A stretch of DNA of 64,000 nt from Acestrorhynchus altus (taxonomy: Eukaryota > Chordata > Actinopteri > Characiformes > Acestrorhynchidae), in the NCBI GenBank assembly GCA_034509495.1, contig CM067503.1, forward strand, positions 19,264,382-19,328,381. Reading direction: 5' to 3'. The notes beneath the pieces were generated by a model. It searched no databases and was not told where the DNA came from. It saw only the letters and a program-made list of their open reading frames with translations. How positions within the stretch are numbered: the first letter of the stretch is position 1; the number at the start of each line of letters is the position of its first letter. Both the position numbers and the translations under genes were made by a program. Shown here piece by piece: positions 57,520 to 64,000 of this stretch.

Positions 57520-57611
57520 CCGAACAGCCCGCAGTGATGACGGAGGCAGACTCCTCCTGGCTGTGAACGGGAGGTAACAGAACGAGATGAGCAGGTCCAC
57601 GCACGTCTAGA
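57520..57611 (+). promoter_or_regulatory. CpG-enriched leader with two short upstream ORFs
   Basis: Two upstream ATGs precede the start at 57612. One at 57537 reads MTEADSSWL then stop. One at 57587 reads MSRSTHV and ends with TAG at 57608-57610, one base before the main ATG. Such an arrangement could limit translation or allow reinitiation. Confidence 0.5.
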
Positions 57612-60600
57612 ATGTCCACACGTGAGCTGAAGGCGAAGCTGACTCGTCCGAGCGCAGTGAACAGCAGCGTGGAGAGCACCGCTCAGCCTTCCGCGGAGCT
57701 CCGGAGACCGCGGTGAGTTACACACACAGGGGGCTTCGAGCCGCAGGCTGGAGGAGCTGACCCCAGATCCGTCCAGCAGTCCGTTAAAGCCGTGTTGCTG
57801 GTTTAATGAAGCTTTTCATAACTGCCTGCTCGAATCCAGCGCGTGTAGCTTACACAGTGTAAGTGCCCACAGAGGGGGTATTAACCCTTAGGGCAATTTT
57901 GCAGGATATTTTTATACTTGGATGTATTTTATTCACCCACCTATTAAAAGAGCACTTTCAGGAGACAGCCACAGAGCCCCAAGACCCTCAAATTCTTGAT
58001 CTGAATATGAGATATACTAACAGAATATATATATGTTTGTTTTTTTAATGTAATTTTGCCTTTAAATAACACTTTACATCTCAGAAATCCTGATTGAAGT
58101 TGAACAGCCAGAGTATTCTTGAGCCTTTTGAGTTGACAAGTGCAAATGAAATAATAAACTATTGTTCTTTATTATTTTTTTTATGCATGTATCACTATTA
58201 TCCCCTCTAAGGACTTTTATTCTGAAATCTGTGAACATTTTATGTTCCTGCATAACCCAATATCTGGGTCAGTGACATCATCAGCCCCGCCCCCTCTCGT
58301 TGATCAGTCAGAGTCTGCATGCAGGTGTATAGAGCAGTAAACATGCACTCGAAGGCTCCTTTGGCAATTAAATTGGGATTTAATTCAGTTGGAAATGAGT
58401 GAATTTTAGTTGTTTACTGAGTTGGATTACAGAGATATGTAAGGTTCTAGATATCTCAGGTTCTAAGGGTTAATCTACTCCTGGTAGACTGCTAGTCTTC
58501 TCAGATGTGGACAGTTAATCTGTTCAGTGGAGAGACGTTAATTTGCTGCACTACTCAGAGCTGGGCTACTTGCCCCCTCAGTGGTGGGTAGTTATTCTTC
58601 TCTGAGCTGGGCTACTTGCCCCTCAGTGGTGGAAAAGCAATTTAGATTAAAGTTTGATAGATTTGGACTTTTCAAATGGTATTTTTTATCTAATATTAAA
58701 CCTTTAAGAAAGCATTGCTTTACATCTGGTCATATCTCTGGACCTACATTTTATTTTTACTAAAAGGATACCAACTACAGAAGAACAGGTCCTGTGCTGA
58801 CAGATTCCGTGGATGATCCACTGCAGTTGTATAACCTTCTCAGAATTTATGTAACTTGTGCTTTGACCTGCTACATTTATAGTTCTACACAAGTTGTTTT
58901 TGGGAAAGACAATTTTACTTCTAATTGAGTCAGTATTTCACTGAAGTAACAGTGCCTTTGGTTGACTGTTGTGTTTGGCTATATTTAGGTGCTCTTCTTT
59001 CTAATTCTAGATCCTTTTGATTTAAAATAGAACTGTAAGAGGCGTGAGCAAAAATAAATCTGCCCAGAGCTGCACAGAACATTACTTGAACATCAAAAAG
59101 TAAATAAGCACAATTTGTAAAGCCTTGATATGTCACTGGGTGAAAGTAGATTTTCTTTTTCAAAATTAAACTGAGAAGAATAATTGCGTTTGGAACTGAA
59201 TGTTTAAAATGTGTTAGAGTACATGAGGAACTGGCAAAACTTAGTGAAAAACTGAAAGTGCCTGCAATAATATTAGATTAATTTAAAAGCTGTATATACC
59301 TTTAAATATCTGATATTAAATAGAAGAAGGTCTGCTGTAGACCTTTTTGCAAGTTATTCCTGCTCAATTCTCAGGACGTTTATCAATTCCTTATCTTATT
59401 TACTAGTTTGGAGCAAGTTTTAATAGCTGTATGAGTATGGGCATGTTTCTCAATGGACAACCCCCTGATAGCTTTTGCCTATGCTTTTTTAAAAGCTATT
59501 TTGGAGACATTTGGAGTGAAGATAAGATCTCTAGTCATTTGACAGATTATGCCACCTATATCAAGCTAATCTCTAAATGCATTTTTATTTTACCAGAAGG
59601 CTGGTAAAATATGTCAGTAGAAAACACATCCAGAGCCTGATCCAGAGCTTTACAAACTAGAAACAAACATTCTGTCAAATGGGTGATACTCATTATGAAA
59701 AAACAAACAAACAAACAAAACAAAAACGACCTAAACTAGTATCCAGAGTTACAAATATATCTCCACCTTCATTGGGATGTAACCAGCTTCAGCTGGAGGC
59801 ATAAAATCATTTGAAGCCCTAATGTAATTTAGCTACAAACTGGCAACACCACTATTATGCAATACCTGGCAGCTGAACATGGTCTTCATACAAAACACAA
59901 GCGTCTAGTAATCGATGATAGGATTAAGTAGGCCTTCAGAATGTTTACTCTGTATCAAAGATTACATCTAGGTCAGATGGAGTGTGTCAGTTTCTTGTTG
60001 TGATTGTCACAGTGCGTTTGCCACATGCTGCTCTAAGATGATCTGAGGAAGATTTGAGGAACATAGTCCATGAGAAAGATTATGAGGTCTTGTTAAATCT
60101 TTTTTCCACTGGAATGAACGTTCCATGTGTTATGTTTTTCCATTTTGACTGATTAGTCATGGTTAACGTCAGGATGTGTTTTGTTGGACACATTTTGAAC
60201 ATCTTAAGTAAGAAGTTACACCCTCCTGGATGTCATTCTAACACATTTACAGATGTACCAAAAAGACTGTGACTTGATTTCAATGTACAATACTTGGTTT
60301 ACTAGAACTGGGAGACCTGACCATGCTGGAGTGGGTTGTTTGTTGGTGCTGCTTGTATGTAAACCTTGCATTAGAGATGATTATTAATGGACTACCCCAT
60401 GTTACAAAACAGACAGCCAATAACCCAAAGTAATGGCGGCATAATTATTTTATACTGGGTTGTGGGTGTTGCTGATCCCAGAGATCCACACCTAACCTAA
60501 AGTTTTCAGTTCCACATATAATGTTTGTGTGTTTGTTTGGAAAACACTTTGCTGTATACACAGAGATAATAATTTTGTATTGTATCTCATTTTTTCCAGG

Positions 60601-63600
60601 ATTAAGAATGACCCAAGCCTGACTGGAACATCAACTGAGTCCCTCCAAACCACTAAGAGTAAGCTAGACTTATCTTTGCTATTGCTTTTTTATAACTAGC
60701 CAATGATGGAATAGGCCTGCAGTACACAGACCACAGCACAGGTGTTTTGATCCATGTGTAATTAAGAGTGTTTGATGTGGCTTTGCAGAAGTACATCTCA
60801 TGCCATGTTTGCTAAATGATAGCTTTTCTTCTGCTGGTTTGTAACATTAATATTCCACACTGGCATTAATTCTCTGAAAGCATTCTTGGTTAGAAATGAC
60901 ACAATATTTATTTTCTTTTTCGGACACATCACATTAGCTGATACTGGTACTGATGTGATGTTTCATTTATAACTACTTACTTACGTACTACTACTACAAA
61001 CGTAGCATGTAAGTGTCCATGGTGATATATGTGCCCTTTAAAGGCTTTGTTCCTTTGCTTTGTCCATCACTTTAGCTTATGAAGTGACATGCTGAACATT
61101 CTTGTTTGTGGATGTGTGCACATGTGACCTCAAAATACATCCTACACGTATATTGTATTAGTGCCTGACTGTACAAACTCATTTCAAGTGTATTTTTGTA
61201 TCTAAAGGTCTGATTCAACGCATTTAACAATACATATAATTAAAAATAATATGTCATAATATGTCACAGTTCTGACCCCATTTCTACAACTAAATGATGA
61301 AATACAAGTTATGTAAATGTTGTGATATATGTTGCATTGGAATAATAATTATAGAATATTTACAGAACAATTGCTTTTCCCTAAGCTGCTTAATTAATGT
61401 AACTGATTGAGACTCAAAGTACTCAAACACTCCACTCCCCCAAAGGAAGAAACACACAGCTAAGAATGTCACATCATACACTGTGAATGTGTGCTATCAG
61501 GATAGCTGTGTCACTTGATTTCAATGAAAAAGAAATAGATTCATTTTTCCCTCCAATGTCAGATGCTGCAGTTTCTGGTGTTGGCACAATGCCCAAGACT
61601 TTTCTTAAGAACAAATTTAAGAAACTTCTTTGGAAGATATTGGAGAATAAAGACATTTTGCCTTCCTATTTAGGACATTCTTTCAACTGAATTGATACTA
61701 GATCAGATTTTAGAATCAATATAAAATCTGTTGGTTTTGTTGCTGTTTAGATCTGTACTTCAGACGAAGAATACTTCTGAAAAGTAAAGGAGACTGGAGC
61801 AGCACAACAGGGGATCAGAGGGAAGGTTCTGACCAGCTACGGTTCACCTCATTCTTTTCACTTAGACTTCCTTCTAAAAGAAGTAGGAAGAACAGAACAG
61901 ACTCTGAAACTCAGCTGAGAAGCACTGACCTGTGAGTCTGATCTCACTTCAATTTTCTCACTGTTTTTCCCCAGGCAATTTGCATTTTACAAGCTACATC
62001 AAGTTACATGTCCACAGAACATCAGAAATGATTAACTTGATTCCACACCACGCCCAATGCAGCTTTTACCTTGCTGGTTGACCTCTCCCACTTAGTAAAT
62101 GGTGTGGGACTATTAAATACCGCTCATACTTTCACCTAATGGTGTGTGCATTATGTCACAAGCTTTTTCGTTATGTGTCAATCTTCAGACACTTTCTGGA
62201 GCATAAGACAACCTTTAGATCTTTTATTATGTGTGCTGGTATGAAGAGCTTCTACAATAGACCTAACATAGCAATGCTGTAATGGGTGTGTGAGTCTGAA
62301 GCCGCAGTGATTCGCTTATAAGCAGTTTTTGCAGTAGTCTAAGAGAACTTGTTTCCAGATATGTGCTGTTCAAGGGTGTGCCCACATTTTTTGAACATGT
62401 CTAAACTCATTAAAAACATTTATATATATATATATAAGCATGAACATAGAGCTGAACTAAGTAATGGCACTTTTACTGCTTGACCTGTTTCTGTTTTCTT
62501 TTGAACTTTGACTATAATGGCCTACCAGGCTTGGTCCTTGGTGCCAACAGTATCAACATAATGAGTGTGACGTGCAAGTGTAACTCATGTATGTTTGGGA
62601 CAGGCTGATCAGAAAAGAGCTTGAGCTTTGTTCTATCCCTTACAGAGAGCCTTATGGATTGTTTACCTCTATAATACTTAGTCTGGGAGAGAAACAGTGG
62701 AATGTGGCTCATCCTGTTTGACTACGTTGCGTTGGTGAATATTTGGAAAGTGTTAAGAGAACTTGAAAACACATGGTATGGCTTATGTGTGACATGTGAA
62801 AAAGGAAGCAATGCAATGTACCCTAGCCCTGTTCTTTTGCCTAAGGCAAATTAAAATGCTTTAGCAGTTGTTAGCTTATGTAACCAATGTTTTCAAACTG
62901 AATGAACTAAAATGCTTGCCAGATTTGCACATTACAAATGCTAATGTTTTAAAAACAATGTATTAATAAATATGTAATACAGTAAAATAAGATTCTGTTA
63001 GGGTTGAAAGAGCAAAATTAGTCATTCTCTCTCTGGGTGGGTAGATGGCATCCTCCCCCCACATCACACCCAATGCAATGCTGGCCAGCACAGGCTGTTA
63101 TATCGGTAGCTTTTGTATCGGAGCAGGGGACCAGGCATTTTCCTCTGAGTTTGTTGGCTGCCCAGCAATGATGTGATGGTGGCTTTTTGTAAGGAGGTGA
63201 TGGCTGGCTTCATATGTATCAAAGGCAACATGTGCTTGTCTTCAACTCCTAGAGTCGAGAACATCATAATGTGATAGAGGGAGAGGCTTAATGGGGTTGG
63301 GTAATTGGCACTTCCAAATTGTGGGTAAAATTGTGGGTAAAAAAATAATGTTATATTTGGTTTTTACCAGACACAGACAACCTGACGCTGTAAGGAGGCC
63401 AGCTAATGTCCAAGACTCTGAGGTATGCATCTACAATTAAGAGCTTAACTGAGCACACCTTTAATAATGATAATCTCTGAAATGAAGGACCTTTGCAATG
63501 TTTGCAATTACTGCATTAAGTTTAGCTGTGGAATTCAAAGCATTTGTGTGTGTGTTGTCACAGTGTCAGCACAGTAACAGTAATGGGGCAGGGGGCTTGT

Positions 63601-64000
63601 TTTAACAGTTTAAATGTCACACACATTCTTCACCATCTTATGGCATATTTTGTGAAATATCAGCACAGGCACTGATTATTAATTGGTTATTGGAAGCTAC
63701 CTAAATGTATTTTCTCTGTTTTTGTCTTAGCAGTTATGCAAAAAGGCTTTGCCACCCAACAGAGAATCATCTGGGAAAGCAGAGAAAGATGAGAATGTGT
63801 CAAAACTGCCCCTTGAAAAAGGGTGTTCTACTCTTCTTCAACAAAACCATTTTGAACATGATATATCAAGCCACAGATCCAAGGAAGGAATACAGTTTGG
63901 TGTAGGCCTGTGTGATCGAGCACAGACTGCAAAACACTGCTCACAGCGACAGTTACCAGGTTCTGATTACCTGACCCAGCAGCCAGTCACTGAGAGTAAA
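57612..64000 (+). CDS. Unidentified multi-exon gene, 5' part (continues past window)
   Basis: Five coding exons join in frame: 57612-57712, 60600-60658, 61751-61931, 63371-63422 and 63731-64000 (221 codons so far, the last still open at the edge). Every boundary is GT-AG: donors GTGAGT, GTAAGC, GTGAGT and GTATGC. Exon 1 starts MSTRELKAKL; exon 3 carries the most distinctive stretch, LYFRRRILLKSKGDW and SLRLPSKRSRKNR; exon 5 is polar. The protein is basic, Ser/Lys/Arg/Gln-rich, with no signal peptide, membrane span or domain I recognise, which suggests a disordered N-terminus of a nuclear or scaffold protein. The consistent phasing over five exons and 6.4 kb is good evidence for a real gene. 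I cannot name it, and I do not assign a function. Confidence 0.75.
57713..60599 (+). other. First intron of the unidentified gene
   Basis: About 2.9 kb. It contains the second copy of direct repeat D; otherwise I recognise nothing. Confidence 0.5.
58465..58690 (+). repeat. Direct repeat D, downstream copy
   Basis: Partner of 56640-56890, in the same orientation, lying in intron 1 of the unidentified gene. Confidence 0.85.
63020..63265 (-). mobile_element. SINE-like repeat, family B, minus orientation
   Basis: Reverse complement of the family seen at 9630-9915. GGGTGGGTAGATGGCATCCT is the inverse of the CCATCTACCCACCC block, and TGGCTGGCTTCATATGTATC the inverse of the ACATGTGAAGCCAGCCA block. 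Confidence 0.65.

Overview
This is vertebrate nuclear DNA, almost certainly from a teleost and probably an otophysan (characin, catfish or electric-fish relative). Genes are split by short introns with GT-AG boundaries, the background is AT-rich with long TA, TTA, CA, TC and TTTA microsatellites, and the introns carry many decayed Tc1/mariner-like elements, MITEs and SINE/LINE tails of types common in otophysan genomes. Nothing here is prokaryotic.

Layout. (1) 167-2473, minus: a stomatin/band-7 (SPFH) gene running off the left edge; six coding exons are readable, but the splice donor after its fourth exon lacks GT. (2) About 5500-6162, plus: an intronless CDK5-activator (p35/p39-like) sequence broken by frameshifts and two stops. 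(3) 8290-29553, plus: an ABCC-family gene, best read as abcc13. Its 21 coding exons join without a frame break into 990 codons, but the protein has no TMD0 and no NBD1, and its only nucleotide-binding domain has lost the Walker A lysine, the catalytic Glu and the H-loop His. (4) 31668-33065, plus: an intact four-exon c-type lysozyme (lyz) with both catalytic acids and all eight cysteines. (5) 37116-45306, minus: chondrolectin (chodl), recognisable exon by exon but carrying stops, a 2-bp deletion, a lost donor and a frame break in the transmembrane exon, so a probable unitary pseudogene. (6) About 45.5-57.5 kb: non-coding, with repeats and some stretches that look like candidate regulatory sequence. 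(7) 57612-64000, plus: the first five coding exons (221 codons) of a gene I do not recognise, running off the right edge.

ABCC13 and CHODL both lie on human 21q, so the block may preserve an old linkage. The uninterrupted abcc13 and lyz frames argue that the lesions in chodl, the CDK5-activator copy and the stomatin donor are not simply poor sequence. The main point of interest is the abcc13 product: a two-TMD protein under apparent frame constraint that should not hydrolyse ATP in the usual way. All homology calls were made by eye and recall; no database search was run.
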